Counted from the stretch's first letter, positions 1 through 9,477 are shown. The stretch is DNA of 64,000 nucleotides from an uncultured Clostridia bacterium (GCA_946407735.1 CAMJPL010000002.1:96659-160658), one strand, 5' to 3'. Program-made: numbers and translations. The notes: generated by a model not told the origin, from the sequence alone.

Positions 1-4
1 GATA

Positions 5-41
5 TAAAAACCGTCAGAGCAGCTGACAGCCGCTCTGACGG
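5..41 (-). terminator. Rho-independent terminator after the first lipoprotein gene
   Basis: A perfect 10-bp stem pairs 11-20 with 32-41 around an 11-nt loop. On the minus strand the stem is followed by TTTTTATATC. It lies about 40 bp beyond the stop of the minus-strand gene that ends at 83. Confidence 0.85.
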
Positions 42-82
42 TAGTATTATATCCGATTGTTTTGACGCCGCACCGAATCAAG

Positions 83-1033
83 TCACTTGGCGGATGACAG
101 GTTCACGCTGAAACGGAATTGTTCCGATCCGTACTCATTATGCCAGTCGGTCATTATGTCCGCGAGGTTGGGCCTGTCATTTTCGTCGGCGCCCGTATAG
201 AACAGGTTCAGACCGTAGGCTTCCTTCTCGACCGTCTTCGGCTGATCCGACGTGTAGGTCCTGTTCAGCGAGTATGTAAAGGAATATTCGGTCGATACGC
301 CTCCCGCCGTGATGACGATATTGCCCTTGTCGTTTAACGTCATGGAAAGCGGCTCGCCGCCGATGCTTTCGGGAGCGCCGTTTACGGTCATGCCGTTTTC
401 GTCGATTTTAAGGCTGACGCCCTCGTCGTTGCTCCATTCGCCGTAAAACGTCTCGGGAGATATGACGCTGCCGGCGACAGACGCTGCGGTATTCCCGGCC
501 TCGTCGGCGCGGTAAAGCGTTATCAGCGTCGAATATGTGCTTGACGTCCATTCGTCGAGCTCGTCTACCATCATCATGTAAAGCGTGTCGCCGACTACCT
601 TATACGACGAAAAGGTGACGACGGATGTCGTCGTCTCGACGCCGTCGCTGTTCTCGGTCATGACCGAATCCTCGCATATCAGCTTCCTGTCACCGGCGCT
701 GATGCATGTGAAGGTTGTCGTCTCGTTTACATCGTAAGCGGGATACACGACCGACGTCGTACCGTCATCGGCGTATGCGTACGAATATTCCCCGTCATGG
801 CTGACCCATTTTCCGATGATATCCTTGTCGATAAAGCCGTCGGTGATCTCGCTTACCGACTGGTATTTCCCGTCAAGCCCCATCTCCGTCGCGGTGGCGT
901 AAAGCTCCCCGATCATTTCCCGCATGTTTACGGAATCGGACTTCCCTGCCGGGCTGCCGGAGCCGCATCCCGCCAAGCCGGTCACCGCCGCGGTTATCAG
1001 CAGGGCCGAAATGATACCTTTGATTTTTTCCAT
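83..1033 (-). CDS. Predicted lipoprotein of unknown function, two beta-rich repeats
   Basis: The protein is about 316 aa and probably anchored on the outer face of the membrane. The start is placed at the ATG at 1033 because AAGGAG lies 6 nt upstream; a longer frame to 1081 lacks such a site. The N-terminus is a lipoprotein signal peptide: MEKIK, a hydrophobic stretch, then LAGC with Cys23 as the lipidated residue. The mature part holds two segments beginning 'IIGKWVSHDG' and 'TFYGEWSNDEG', each rich in beta-strand patterns, resembling lipocalin-like or META-like folds. I do not recognise the family. It has its own promoter and terminator, so it is likely monocistronic. Confidence 0.7.
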   Translation of the reverse strand: MEKIKGIISALLITAAVTGLAGCGSGSPAGKSDSVNMREMIGELYATATEMGLDGKYQSVSEITDGFIDKDIIGKWVSHDGEYSYAYADDGTTSVVYPAYDVNETTTFTCISAGDRKLICEDSVMTENSDGVETTTSVVTFSSYKVVGDTLYMMMVDELDEWTSSTYSTLITLYRADEAGNTAASVAGSVISPETFYGEWSNDEGVSLKIDENGMTVNGAPESIGGEPLSMTLNDKGNIVITAGGVSTEYSFTYSLNRTYTSDQPKTVEKEAYGLNLFYTGADENDRPNLADIMTDWHNEYGSEQFRFSVNLSSAK

Positions 1034-1176
1034 AACAATCTCCTTGATCGATTGATTTATAATTGTTTTATTATCTGCCAAAAGAAAAACATGGTGACGA
1101 TGATGAACGGATGGCTGAAAGGGACATGCCGCACCGCGCGTGGATGACTGACGGCCTGTTTATCGTCGACATATAT

Positions 1177-1185
1177 ATTATATCA
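1177..1185 (-). promoter_or_regulatory. Extended -10 promoter for the first lipoprotein gene
   Basis: On the minus strand the sequence TGATATAAT matches the extended -10 consensus TGnTATAAT. No good -35 is visible. Transcription would begin about 135 nt before the start at 1033. Confidence 0.45.
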
Positions 1186-1210
1186 GATATTTATGAAAAA
1201 ATCATGCATA

Positions 1211-1255
1211 TAAAAGCCGCGATAAACGGCCGGGATCTCACCCGGCCGTTTATCG
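1211..1255 (-). terminator. Strong terminator after the beta-propeller operon
   Basis: A perfect 15-bp stem pairs 1220-1234 with 1241-1255 around a 6-nt loop. On the minus strand it is followed by CGGCTTTTATAT. It ends the transcript carrying the URO-D, acetylesterase and propeller genes. Confidence 0.85.
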
Positions 1256-1279
1256 CTATTCAGGACGGCGATATCCCGT

Positions 1280-3544
1280 TCATCCTATCTTTATCACATG
1301 CACGCTTCCGAGCCTGTCGCCTCCGCCTACGGCGAGAAATTTTTCGTCTGGCGAAAGAGCTATCGACGTCAGAAGGTTCGCGGCGGTCGGGCCGTCGAAG
1401 CCGCCGGCGGAGTTGTATGTGAGGATGGCGAGCTGCTTTAAGCCATCCGTCTCGTCGAAGGAAAAGATCGTCGACACCGAGTCCTTATATCCGGCGACGC
1501 CCCAAAGCTTCGTGCGGGCGGCGTTCACCGTCATGCAGCGGACGGGGCCGAGCGAGGCGGCGCTGCCGTATGAGAAGACATGCTCCCCGTCTACGACGGC
1601 GAAAAGCGCGTCTCCGGTGCCCACCGCGATCCTTCCGCGGCTCCACGGAGCCGTCGCAGTCGCCACGGCGAGATAACGTCTGCCGATCACCGACGGAAGA
1701 GAGATCCCCTCCGGGAGCTCGGCGATCTCACCGGGAAGCCCGTTCTCCCTGACAAAGGCGACCCGTTCGGCGTCGGAGGCGGATATCGGCGTCAGGCTGT
1801 CGAGCGACCAGAGGAAGGCGCTCGGGTTTTCGACATAAAAGCTGCCGTTTTCCTCAAACGTCCTCGGAAGCCTGCGTCCCATGATCGACCGGATGCAGAA
1901 GTATTTCCCGTCGCTTTCGGCGGCCTCCCTTGACGGATAGACGCTGTACGGAGTATAGACGATCCTGAACAGGTATTCGTCTTCTCCGTCGCCGGAAAGG
2001 CCCCATAGCGAGCCGTCGGCGTCCCAAGCGAGCTTCCTCACCCTGGATTTCTCGGTAATATCGCCCGGCAGCGACCGCCACAGGCGAACGGGAGATACCA
2101 CATTCATCGGGAAGGTGGTCGTCGGGTTGTTTACGGACACCTCCTCGCCGCCCTCGGCGCGGACATAGTTCTTCGCACGCTCGGTCTCCTCGGGAGTGTA
2201 CGGCACGGCCTTGAGATCGAGAGCCGGGCCCTTGTCGTACATATGCTTGCGGAATTCGCGGAGGTCGATGACAAATACGCCGAGATCGCGCTCGCCGCCT
2301 GCGCGCGGACCGTGTCCGCCGCCTATCATGTAGAGGATATCGTGTACCGTATCGCAGCAGAAGCAGTAGGCCGTCGGCGAATCCCAGTCCGGAGTGCCGA
2401 TTATGCCCATGTTCTCTGGTCCTCTGCCGCTCTTCAGATCCCATCTGATAAGGAACTGAGGGCTGGGAAAATGGTAAAAATCGCAGTTCCCGTTCTCATC
2501 CGGCTCGGGCATCTCCTGCTGCGGACCGTTCAGGGCGTACCACAGCACGCCCTCGGAATCTATCGCGATCTCGTCAAGCCCCATCGGCGAGCGGCCGAGA
2601 TCGCTCGTCTGATCGAAGGGCGAGCGCTTTCCTAGAGCCTCGACCTTCTTCGTTATGCAGTCGAACCTGAACAGATCCCAGCCGGTGCTGTCGACGAAGA
2701 CGAACTCATGGTCGGAGATATTGCACGCCTGACTCATGTAGCGGTAATGCGTGTTGTTCTGATAGCTGTCGGGGTAGAAGGGGCTCACCCACTCAAGGCC
2801 CTCGAGCTTCTGCGTGTCAACGTTGACGCGGTAGAGATATCCCGCCTTGTTCATCGAGTATATATGCCCGTCGGGACCGAGATGCAGGCGGTAGTTGAAT
2901 ATCTCGGCGGCCTTTCCGAGATCCTTCACCGACTTGTCGTCGAGCCCGTAGCGGTAGACATGCCCGCGCGTGAAGCCGATCATGTACAGGGCGTTGTATT
3001 TCGGATCATAGCATGAGCCGTAGATGCTCTCGCGAATTGCCGGAAGACCGAGATTCTCGCATTTTCCCGTCTTCGGGTCGAAGTGTATGATATACGAGCC
3101 GGGGAAGCCTTCCCACGCGTGGTCGATATGCGCCAGCGGCATCCATTCGGGATGACCGGGCGCTCCGGCGGTGTTGTGCGTCGTCGCGATTATCGATCCG
3201 TCCGGAAGGAAGTTGATCGACGTATGCAGCTTTGAGTGCGGCTCCTGCTTCTCATACGGCAGGAGCAGCTCCTCCGCCTTCCATCTGACTGCGAAGGAAT
3301 CGCTGTCGAAATCATACTCGACGAGCCTTGTATGATGTCCCGGCTTCTCCCACGTCGGGGCGAAGTACATCTTCCCGTCATACGGCGAGCAGATCATGTC
3401 CCAGCAGGATGAGTACCCCGCTTCGAGCCCGTCCATCTCGGCGCGGCTGTGATGCCTGAGGCCGTGCTGGCTGATGAGCCGCATCTTCTCCGGGTCGTCC
3501 AGACGCCCGAGGAAGCTCGTGAATTTCATTTTCTTTATATCCAT
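1280..3544 (-). CDS. Large beta-propeller-like protein, function unknown
   Basis: The product is 754 aa with no signal peptide, so it is probably cytoplasmic. Repeated strand motifs that look like propeller blades run along its length, for example 'GYLYRVNVDT', 'EFVFVDSTGWDLFRFD', 'GVLWYALNG', 'GSLWGLSGDGEDEYLFRI', 'TKLWGVAGYKD' and 'EKFLAVGGGDRLGSVHVI'. The pattern recalls YncE, SMP-30 or WD40-type propellers, but I cannot assign a family. The start has AAAGGGA 8 nt upstream. It is the last gene of the URO-D, acetylesterase, propeller operon, 34 bp after the esterase, which suggests a role in sensing or processing a glycan-derived compound. That role is inference. Confidence 0.7.
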   Translation of the reverse strand: MDIKKMKFTSFLGRLDDPEKMRLISQHGLRHHSRAEMDGLEAGYSSCWDMICSPYDGKMYFAPTWEKPGHHTRLVEYDFDSDSFAVRWKAEELLLPYEKQEPHSKLHTSINFLPDGSIIATTHNTAGAPGHPEWMPLAHIDHAWEGFPGSYIIHFDPKTGKCENLGLPAIRESIYGSCYDPKYNALYMIGFTRGHVYRYGLDDKSVKDLGKAAEIFNYRLHLGPDGHIYSMNKAGYLYRVNVDTQKLEGLEWVSPFYPDSYQNNTHYRYMSQACNISDHEFVFVDSTGWDLFRFDCITKKVEALGKRSPFDQTSDLGRSPMGLDEIAIDSEGVLWYALNGPQQEMPEPDENGNCDFYHFPSPQFLIRWDLKSGRGPENMGIIGTPDWDSPTAYCFCCDTVHDILYMIGGGHGPRAGGERDLGVFVIDLREFRKHMYDKGPALDLKAVPYTPEETERAKNYVRAEGGEEVSVNNPTTTFPMNVVSPVRLWRSLPGDITEKSRVRKLAWDADGSLWGLSGDGEDEYLFRIVYTPYSVYPSREAAESDGKYFCIRSIMGRRLPRTFEENGSFYVENPSAFLWSLDSLTPISASDAERVAFVRENGLPGEIAELPEGISLPSVIGRRYLAVATATAPWSRGRIAVGTGDALFAVVDGEHVFSYGSAASLGPVRCMTVNAARTKLWGVAGYKDSVSTIFSFDETDGLKQLAILTYNSAGGFDGPTAANLLTSIALSPDEKFLAVGGGDRLGSVHVIKIG

Positions 3545-3578
3545 GGCAGAGTCCCTTTATCATGACGATCGATGTGTG

Positions 3579-5528
3579 TCAGAAGAACAGGCGGGGATGC
3601 TCGATGTTGACGAAGCGGTAATTTTCGGCTTCACGGCGGAAGCGGAATTCCATGCGGTCGATATCACGGTCGAGCTTCGGGAATACGGCGCTGTAAACTC
3701 CCCATCCGGCGCCGAGATCGCCTTCCCGGACCAGCGGGAGATACAGCTTCGTATCGCCGGCAACAAGCACGAGAGTCGCTTCGAGCCTGTCGGTGTTGAA
3801 GAGATGCACCCTGAGCCCAGAGAATTTCTCAAAATCGAGCTTCTGATACGGATAGGACCTTACAAAGCATCCGAAATCGGCATTCTCCCCGGCGACGCGC
3901 AGACTTGCGGCGTCGATGCGGCGAAACGCGGTGTCGGGGCATATTTCGGAATCACCGAGCGGCTCGAATACCGGGCGGAAGAAGAGATCAAGCACGTCGT
4001 CATGCAGCTTCGACGCCCAGCGCGACACCGCTCCGCAGTCGTACCACGGGCGGGCTTCGATATTAAGGCAGGCTTCCCTGTCGGTAAAGAAGGGAGCGGC
4101 CGGCAGATCCCCGGCGAACAGATTGATCTTCGGCTCCATCGACTGCATGCCGTAGGCCGCGTTCTTCGGCTCCGGTATCTCGCCGCACCAGATATCCATC
4201 GTGTAATCCCCGGTGATCTCATACTCGGCGGGAAGATACACGCCGTTTTCACCGGCTATGTACATGCCTCTCAAGCGCTCTCCCGCCGCTGCGCCGACGT
4301 GAAGCTTTCCGCCGTCATCGGTGAAATCGAGCTTTATCCGGCCGCCCTCGATCCGCCATGACTTCAGATATGACGGCGATTTCGCGCCGTCAGCGCCGTA
4401 CACGTTCGTCATCGCGAGGCGGGCGGCGTATTCCCCGACGTAATATTTGTTCGTCGGGTGGATAGGATGGTTGTTTTTGTGATATGCCCAGTCAGGCTCA
4501 AGATGCGAGATCGGTATCACGGCGAATTTATCGGGCGACTCCTTCGCCGTCGTAACGAAGGCGTCGTTAAGATATCCGAGACTGCATTCCCCGGAAGGGC
4601 CGTAGGTCCAAGGGTAGATCAGGGACGAGATCATAAAGAAGCTGTCGGGATCGGCTCCGAAGCGCTTTGAGTAGACCTTGTGATAGAAGCGCAGATAATC
4701 GGCGTAGACGCGGTTGTGATACTCCGCCCCGCACTCGTTCTCACCCTGATACCATATGACGCCGCGAACCTTCACTCCGGTAAGCGGAGCTATCTTCAGA
4801 TTGTACTGCGCGCAGGGCTGCTGGAAATTCCCGTCGCCGCGCGTGTTCCATTTTTCGGCGTCGGGAAATGTGCCGACGCGGCGGCATGTCTCCGTCATCG
4901 CGGGATCGGCTTCGATCTCGTCTCGGGGAAGCCATCCGGTGATCGGAGTCCATCCCCATGATGAATTGAGGAATCCCACCGGCACGTCGCGTCCGTTATT
5001 GAGAGCGGAATAAAGGTCGCAAACGAATTTAAGCCCCATGGCCGACACGTTCGCGAGTCCTTCGGCGTCGTTTGCGCCGATCCATCTGCCGGGCTGATCC
5101 GTCTTCGGCTCCCACGGGAAAAGATTGTCCGGGACGTCGTAGCTGACGTTGTAGACGCGGATATTCTTTCCCGACACGGCTTCGTAAAGCTTATCGGCGT
5201 CCGGGATAAAGGCGTTCGTCAGCTCCATATTCGACTGCCCCGACGCAAGCCACAGCTCGCCGAAGAGTATATCATCGAGCGTTACCGTCTCACCTCCGCC
5301 GGATATGACGAGCGAATATCTTATAAATGACGCTTCGGGAGTGGAAACGCTGACGGAAAATGCGCCGCCATCACCGGCTGAGCCTGACGAGCTGGCGATC
5401 TCCTCCCCTCCGGGAGCGACGACGGAAACGCGGATCTCGTCCCGAAAAGACGCGGTCCCGGAAACGACGAGCGATGACGACGCCTGATACAGGGCGCCTG
5501 ACGAAAACACCTGAGGAAGCTTTATCAT
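3579..5528 (-). CDS. Sialate O-acetylesterase family protein (SASA domain)
   Basis: Members of this SGNH-fold family remove acetyl groups from sialic acid or from other acetylated sugars. The 649-aa protein has the family nucleophile motif GQSNME with Ser99. It also has the block 'GVIWYQGENECG' and a late catalytic-type His in 'NHPIHPTNKYYVGEY'. An N-terminal beta-sandwich precedes the catalytic domain, and about 200 C-terminal residues form another beta-rich region. No signal peptide is seen, so it may act on imported sugars. The start has AAGGAG 6 nt upstream. It sits between a URO-D-family gene and the propeller gene in one operon. The substrate could be acetylated xylan or another glycan rather than sialic acid. 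Confidence 0.88.
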   Translation of the reverse strand: MIKLPQVFSSGALYQASSSLVVSGTASFRDEIRVSVVAPGGEEIASSSGSAGDGGAFSVSVSTPEASFIRYSLVISGGGETVTLDDILFGELWLASGQSNMELTNAFIPDADKLYEAVSGKNIRVYNVSYDVPDNLFPWEPKTDQPGRWIGANDAEGLANVSAMGLKFVCDLYSALNNGRDVPVGFLNSSWGWTPITGWLPRDEIEADPAMTETCRRVGTFPDAEKWNTRGDGNFQQPCAQYNLKIAPLTGVKVRGVIWYQGENECGAEYHNRVYADYLRFYHKVYSKRFGADPDSFFMISSLIYPWTYGPSGECSLGYLNDAFVTTAKESPDKFAVIPISHLEPDWAYHKNNHPIHPTNKYYVGEYAARLAMTNVYGADGAKSPSYLKSWRIEGGRIKLDFTDDGGKLHVGAAAGERLRGMYIAGENGVYLPAEYEITGDYTMDIWCGEIPEPKNAAYGMQSMEPKINLFAGDLPAAPFFTDREACLNIEARPWYDCGAVSRWASKLHDDVLDLFFRPVFEPLGDSEICPDTAFRRIDAASLRVAGENADFGCFVRSYPYQKLDFEKFSGLRVHLFNTDRLEATLVLVAGDTKLYLPLVREGDLGAGWGVYSAVFPKLDRDIDRMEFRFRREAENYRFVNIEHPRLFF

Positions 5529-5592
5529 ACCGGTCTCCTTGATTTAAACCGTCGGTCAATGATTCGTTCTGCTGCTGCCGCCTGATATCGGC

Positions 5593-6603
5593 TTATTCTC
5601 TCGCGGCTTCTGCCATGGCGAGAATGTTTTCCGCCGGGACGTTCGGCAGGACCTCCTCGTGGCTCGGTGAAATGACGATGTTCGGGCCGAGGAGCTCTCT
5701 CACCCTGTACACCTCGTCCTTTATCTGCTGAGGCGTAGCGCGGACAAAGAAACTCTGGGCGTCGATGCCTCCGACGAAGGCGATGTCATGCTTGAACTGC
5801 GACAGCTCGTCGGCGCTCATCCCGGCAGCCTTGGCCTGTATCGGATGGAGCACGTCGACCCCGGCGTCGATGAGATCTGGGATTATGCGGTAGATCGAAC
5901 CGCATGAATGGAGCATTATCTTCTTTCCGTATTTCTTTCCGACCGCGATCAGCCGCTTGAAGGACGGCATGACGAACTTCCTGAACAGCTCCGGCGATAT
6001 GAACAGATCCCTCTGCGTGCCGAAATCGTTGCCGAAGAACATGGCGTCCGCCCTGTCGCCGAGAGAGGCGAAGAACTTCTCGTTCGCGGCGACGTAATAG
6101 TCGACGATATGCTCGGTGGCCGCCTCGACGACCTCCGGGCACTCATACATCTTGATGAAATAGTTCTCCATGCCGAAGAAATCGGCGACCTGATGGAAGA
6201 ACGGACACCACATCCCGGTGAACACCATCTTGTCCGGGAATTTCTCTGTCTGTTTGTAGATATCGGTGAAATCGCAGTAATCGGGATCCGGCCACGGGTA
6301 TTTCTCGATATCGGCGACGGTCTCGGCGTCGGCGAAGCAGCCGCCGGCGCTCAGAGTATGCCGCTCGACGCCGTATGACGGGTCGATCGCCGCCCTGCCC
6401 TCCGGATGATGATAGCCGCTGTCGGCGGTGATCCATCGGCAGTCGTCGTCGAGGTATTCGTATATAGCCTCCCTCGTCGGCTCTATCCCCCATTTTTCGG
6501 CGTATATCGGTATGGTCCTGTCGTTCGGATGACCTGTCCACATCGCGCCGCCCGACGCGCTCCTGCGCTCGAATATCTGCAGTACCTTTTCTCTCGAAGT
6601 CAT
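5593..6603 (-). CDS. URO-D family methyltransferase-like protein (paralogue 1)
   Basis: The 336-aa protein belongs to the uroporphyrinogen decarboxylase superfamily, which also contains the cobalamin-dependent methyltransferases MtaA, MtbA and CmuA. It starts with the typical 'MTSREKVLQIFE' helix. It carries 'IMLHSCGSIYRIIPDLIDAG', where His and Cys match the first two zinc ligands of the methyltransferases. The region that supplies the final Cys in MtaA reads 'ISPSHEEVLPN' and has no Cys. No haem genes are nearby, so porphyrinogen decarboxylation is unlikely. It is the first gene of the operon with the acetylesterase and propeller genes, behind a good promoter at 6656-6684. The real reaction is unknown. 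Confidence 0.8.
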   Translation of the reverse strand: MTSREKVLQIFERRSASGGAMWTGHPNDRTIPIYAEKWGIEPTREAIYEYLDDDCRWITADSGYHHPEGRAAIDPSYGVERHTLSAGGCFADAETVADIEKYPWPDPDYCDFTDIYKQTEKFPDKMVFTGMWCPFFHQVADFFGMENYFIKMYECPEVVEAATEHIVDYYVAANEKFFASLGDRADAMFFGNDFGTQRDLFISPELFRKFVMPSFKRLIAVGKKYGKKIMLHSCGSIYRIIPDLIDAGVDVLHPIQAKAAGMSADELSQFKHDIAFVGGIDAQSFFVRATPQQIKDEVYRVRELLGPNIVISPSHEEVLPNVPAENILAMAEAARE

Positions 6604-6655
6604 GCCTTTACCCCGCTTTTATCAAGACATCTCCAAAATATGATTGCCGCCGTAT

Positions 6656-6684
6656 ATTATATCATATCCGGCGCCGGTTTTCAA
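6656..6684 (-). promoter_or_regulatory. SigA-type promoter for the URO-D, esterase, propeller operon
   Basis: On the minus strand TTGAAA (6684-6679) is followed after exactly 17 bp by TATAAT (6661-6656) with an extended TGn. The -35 overlaps the last codon and stop of the upstream kinase-like gene. The next three genes can therefore be transcribed separately from the kinase. Confidence 0.7.
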
Positions 6685-7625
6685 GATGACGCCGTGATAT
6701 CTCCGCCCCGATTTCGCTTCGCGTCCTCATCCAGCATCCTTGAAGCGTACCTTGCCGCCGCTTCCTCGGGCGGTACCGTCGGCAGGATTATCTCGGCTTT
6801 GCCGAGCCGCTGTCTTACAAGCGACTCGAATTCCTCACGCACGATCATGTTTTTCCGGAGCACGCTGCCGTAGATTCCTATCCTGCCGCTTCCGCACCAC
6901 TGCGCGAGCGTCACGGCGTATGACGAGAGATATCGTGCGGCTTTTTTCAGTATCTCTTTTGCCGCGGCGTCCCCTGATTCGGCGCAGGCGGCGACCTCGG
7001 CGGAAAATCCGGCTATTTCCAGCCCCTCGGCGCCGTAGAATACGTTGATGAGCTTTCTCGGCTCGGATACTCCGAAATATGACATAAGCGCGTCTGTAAG
7101 CGCCGTTTTAGGAGATATGCCGTCGGCCGCCCTCAGCGCCGCCTTGATGCCGCCGAGAGCGATGTAGTACCCGCCGCCCTCATCGCCGGTAAGACGTCCC
7201 CATCCCCCGGCCACCCGCACCTCGCCAGACTCGCGGCAGGCTATCGCCATAGCCCCGGTGCCGGATATCACGGAGACACCGGGACCGTCTCCGCCAGTCA
7301 GCCCGATAAGCGACATATACGCGTCGCTGTGTACATAAACCGGGCAGGAAAGCTCACGGCGAAGCGAATCATAGAAGCGGGACGCGCCTTCCCCGGAGCC
7401 GGACAGCGAGTCGTCGATAGACGGGTCGCCGATACCGACTGCAGCTATCTCATCCATGGGGATGCGAAGTCCTCTCACCGCCGAGATGAGATTTTCGAGC
7501 GCTTCGCTATCGGGTATAAAATTATAGTTCATCGGGCCTGCCGTCGAAGACGATATCATCGCTCCTCCGCGATACGCCGAAGCCCTGGTTTTCGTGCCGC
7601 CGCCGTCTATGCCAACGAAATACAT
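6681..7625 (-). CDS. BadF/BadG-type ATPase, N-acetylglucosamine kinase-like
   Basis: The 314-aa protein is an ASKHA-fold kinase. Its N-terminal phosphate-binding loop 'FVGIDGGGTKTRA' and the 'VSVISGTGAMAIACR' and 'GGWGRLTGDEGGGYYI' blocks are diagnostic of the eukaryote-type GlcNAc kinase and BadF/BcrA group. It most likely phosphorylates an amino sugar such as GlcNAc in the cytoplasm. GGAGAGG lies upstream of the ATG. It follows the solute-binding protein and a tiny lipoprotein on the same strand, which fits uptake followed by phosphorylation. The exact sugar is not shown by the sequence. Confidence 0.83.
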   Translation of the reverse strand: MYFVGIDGGGTKTRASAYRGGAMISSSTAGPMNYNFIPDSEALENLISAVRGLRIPMDEIAAVGIGDPSIDDSLSGSGEGASRFYDSLRRELSCPVYVHSDAYMSLIGLTGGDGPGVSVISGTGAMAIACRESGEVRVAGGWGRLTGDEGGGYYIALGGIKAALRAADGISPKTALTDALMSYFGVSEPRKLINVFYGAEGLEIAGFSAEVAACAESGDAAAKEILKKAARYLSSYAVTLAQWCGSGRIGIYGSVLRKNMIVREEFESLVRQRLGKAEIILPTVPPEEAAARYASRMLDEDAKRNRGGDITASS

Positions 7626-7723
7626 GTCTGCCTCTCCGTGTCGTTTTATCAGTCTATATTATACCGCATTTATCTCCGTTTGTCCATGCCTTTTCGCGAT
7701 ATGAGAAAGAAGCCGATAAGATC

Positions 7724-7876
7724 CTACGTGTCCGCGCCTTCGGCCGCCGTACTTTCGGATATGCCTGCCTCCGTCACGGGAGCGGGCTCAGCATCGGCGC
7801 TCTCGCCGCAGCCGAAAGCGAAGGCGGCGGTCACGGCTGCCGCCGACATAAGTGAAATCAACTTGATGCGATCCAT
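7724..7876 (-). CDS. 50-aa predicted small lipoprotein
   Basis: This short frame starts with ATG at 7876, behind AGAGG about 7 nt upstream, and stops with TAG at 7724. It reads MDRIKLISLM followed by an alanine-rich hydrophobic core and 'FAFGCGES'. This is a plausible type II signal peptide with Cys23. The mature part is only about 28 aa, acidic and rich in Ala, Glu, Ser and Pro, like the linker that follows the lipidated Cys in the neighbouring solute-binding proteins. It sits 44 bp after the solute-binding gene and 98 bp before the kinase gene. It may be a real small lipoprotein or the decayed N-terminus of a second binding protein. Confidence 0.55.
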   Translation of the reverse strand: MDRIKLISLMSAAAVTAAFAFGCGESADAEPAPVTEAGISESTAAEGADT

Positions 7877-7920
7877 AAAAAAACCTCTAAGTGATGAACT
7901 CAAATGATTATTAATCCGGA

Positions 7921-9411
7921 TCAGCCCTGCTCCGCCTCCAGCTTCGCGATGGCCTTGGCGATCTTTTTGTTGGCGGCGCTTACCTGCTTTTCGCAGGTCG
8001 ATGAGAAGTTCGTCTTCTTGTTCGAGAGCAGGTCGGCGATCAGGTTTCCGGCTCCGAACTGACCGTTGTACTCATAGGCGAGATTCTTCTTCGTCACGTC
8101 GTGTATGATGTCGATGCATTTTCCCGAGTCAGAGTCGCGGGAGTATTTCGTCTTCATCGCCGTCTCATAGAACGGCTCGACGACCGACCTGAACGATTCG
8201 GAGCACATAGCCTCTATCACAGCGCAGACCTCGGGGACATTTTTGCAGGTGATCGGGATCGTGACGAAGCTTGACGAGTTGTGCAGGAGGTTGTGATATT
8301 CGGTCTGATCCTCGTCGAGCTTGGGATACGGGATTATCCCGTAATCGTCCTCCATCTTGCGGAGCTCGTCGGAAAACGCCGCCATAAGCTGACTTGCGTG
8401 GAAGAAGGTGTGTCTCTGCGCGAAATCGGAATTCGGGACATAATCCGTCTGATAGACATTCCCCATAGTATCGAACAGCAGCTGATACAGTTTATCCGTC
8501 GCCTTCTGCCCGCGGTCTATATCATAGTCGAGCACCGGGTAGCCGTTTTCGTCTCTGTAATAGTGCCTGACGTCGAAGCCGTATTCGGAGTGCTTGAGAT
8601 ACTCGGCGTTGCCGAGCTTCAGCCCGTACAGATCGCCGTCATTTACCGCGCTGTCGCCGTTAAGATCCTGATATGCGCCGGACGAAAGCTCGATCAGCCT
8701 GTCGACGGTCCAGTCTCCGCCGATGACGGTCTCGTAAAGATCGTTCGGGTCGCCGTACAGATCGGCGTATATGTTCTTATTAAAGTAATAGCATCCTGCC
8801 TTGAGATAATTCGACAGCGCGATATCCCCGACGAGATATTTGCGTTCCTTTCCGTCGAAGGAAACCTCGGCCATAGCCTCCTCCCACCACCAGGGCTGGG
8901 AGTAGTCGAGATACTCGGAATCCTTAAGATCGGTGAACAGCGCGCCGCGGTTCGACTGTATCGTGGCGTTCCCAGCAGCGAAGACGATCTGCCAGACGTC
9001 GTCGCCGGCCATGATAACGGTATTCAGCTCGCTGCTGAAATCAGTCCATTTTTCCTGCGGCGAGTCTGACCACTTTATATCGGCGTTCAGCCGCTCAGCG
9101 ACCGATTTCGTCCGACGGTATACAGCGTCGAGGACGACGTCTCCGGTCTCCTCCCCCTTGCCGATGATGTCATATGTCTCGAAGCTGAACGAATATATCT
9201 GCACCGTCATCCCGCCGAGATCGAGATCCTCCGGCAGGTTATCCTTCACCGAGGCGTTCCCGGTGTCTTCTACCTCAGCCGATGTGACATCGGCCACGAC
9301 AGCGGACTGCGGCACGGTTTCCGATACCTTATCTCCGGCGCCGTCCGAGCATGATACGGCGATCCCTGACAGAAGAAGCAGCGCGAGCATGGCTGACAAT
9401 GTTTTTTTCAT
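7921..9411 (-). CDS. Extracellular solute-binding lipoprotein (ABC type)
   Basis: The roughly 496-aa protein begins MKKTLSAML, a lipoprotein signal ending 'IAVSC' with Cys21, followed by an acidic linker. The start at 9411 is preferred over 9447 because only the inner ATG leads straight into the signal peptide. The mature protein has the family feature 'LDLGGMTVQIYSF', a calcium-loop-like 'DLNGDSAVNDGDLYGLK' and the late 'FETAMKTKYSRDSDS' block shared with the other two binding proteins here. Such proteins normally deliver sugars to an ABC importer, but no permease or ATPase gene is nearby. A good promoter lies at 9478-9506. Confidence 0.82.
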   Translation of the reverse strand: MKKTLSAMLALLLLSGIAVSCSDGAGDKVSETVPQSAVVADVTSAEVEDTGNASVKDNLPEDLDLGGMTVQIYSFSFETYDIIGKGEETGDVVLDAVYRRTKSVAERLNADIKWSDSPQEKWTDFSSELNTVIMAGDDVWQIVFAAGNATIQSNRGALFTDLKDSEYLDYSQPWWWEEAMAEVSFDGKERKYLVGDIALSNYLKAGCYYFNKNIYADLYGDPNDLYETVIGGDWTVDRLIELSSGAYQDLNGDSAVNDGDLYGLKLGNAEYLKHSEYGFDVRHYYRDENGYPVLDYDIDRGQKATDKLYQLLFDTMGNVYQTDYVPNSDFAQRHTFFHASQLMAAFSDELRKMEDDYGIIPYPKLDEDQTEYHNLLHNSSSFVTIPITCKNVPEVCAVIEAMCSESFRSVVEPFYETAMKTKYSRDSDSGKCIDIIHDVTKKNLAYEYNGQFGAGNLIADLLSNKKTNFSSTCEKQVSAANKKIAKAIAKLEAEQG

Positions 9412-9477
9412 ATTTATACCCCACATGACATACGGTAAGTGATTCAACTCATATGGCTCTGCCGGATGACATGAATA

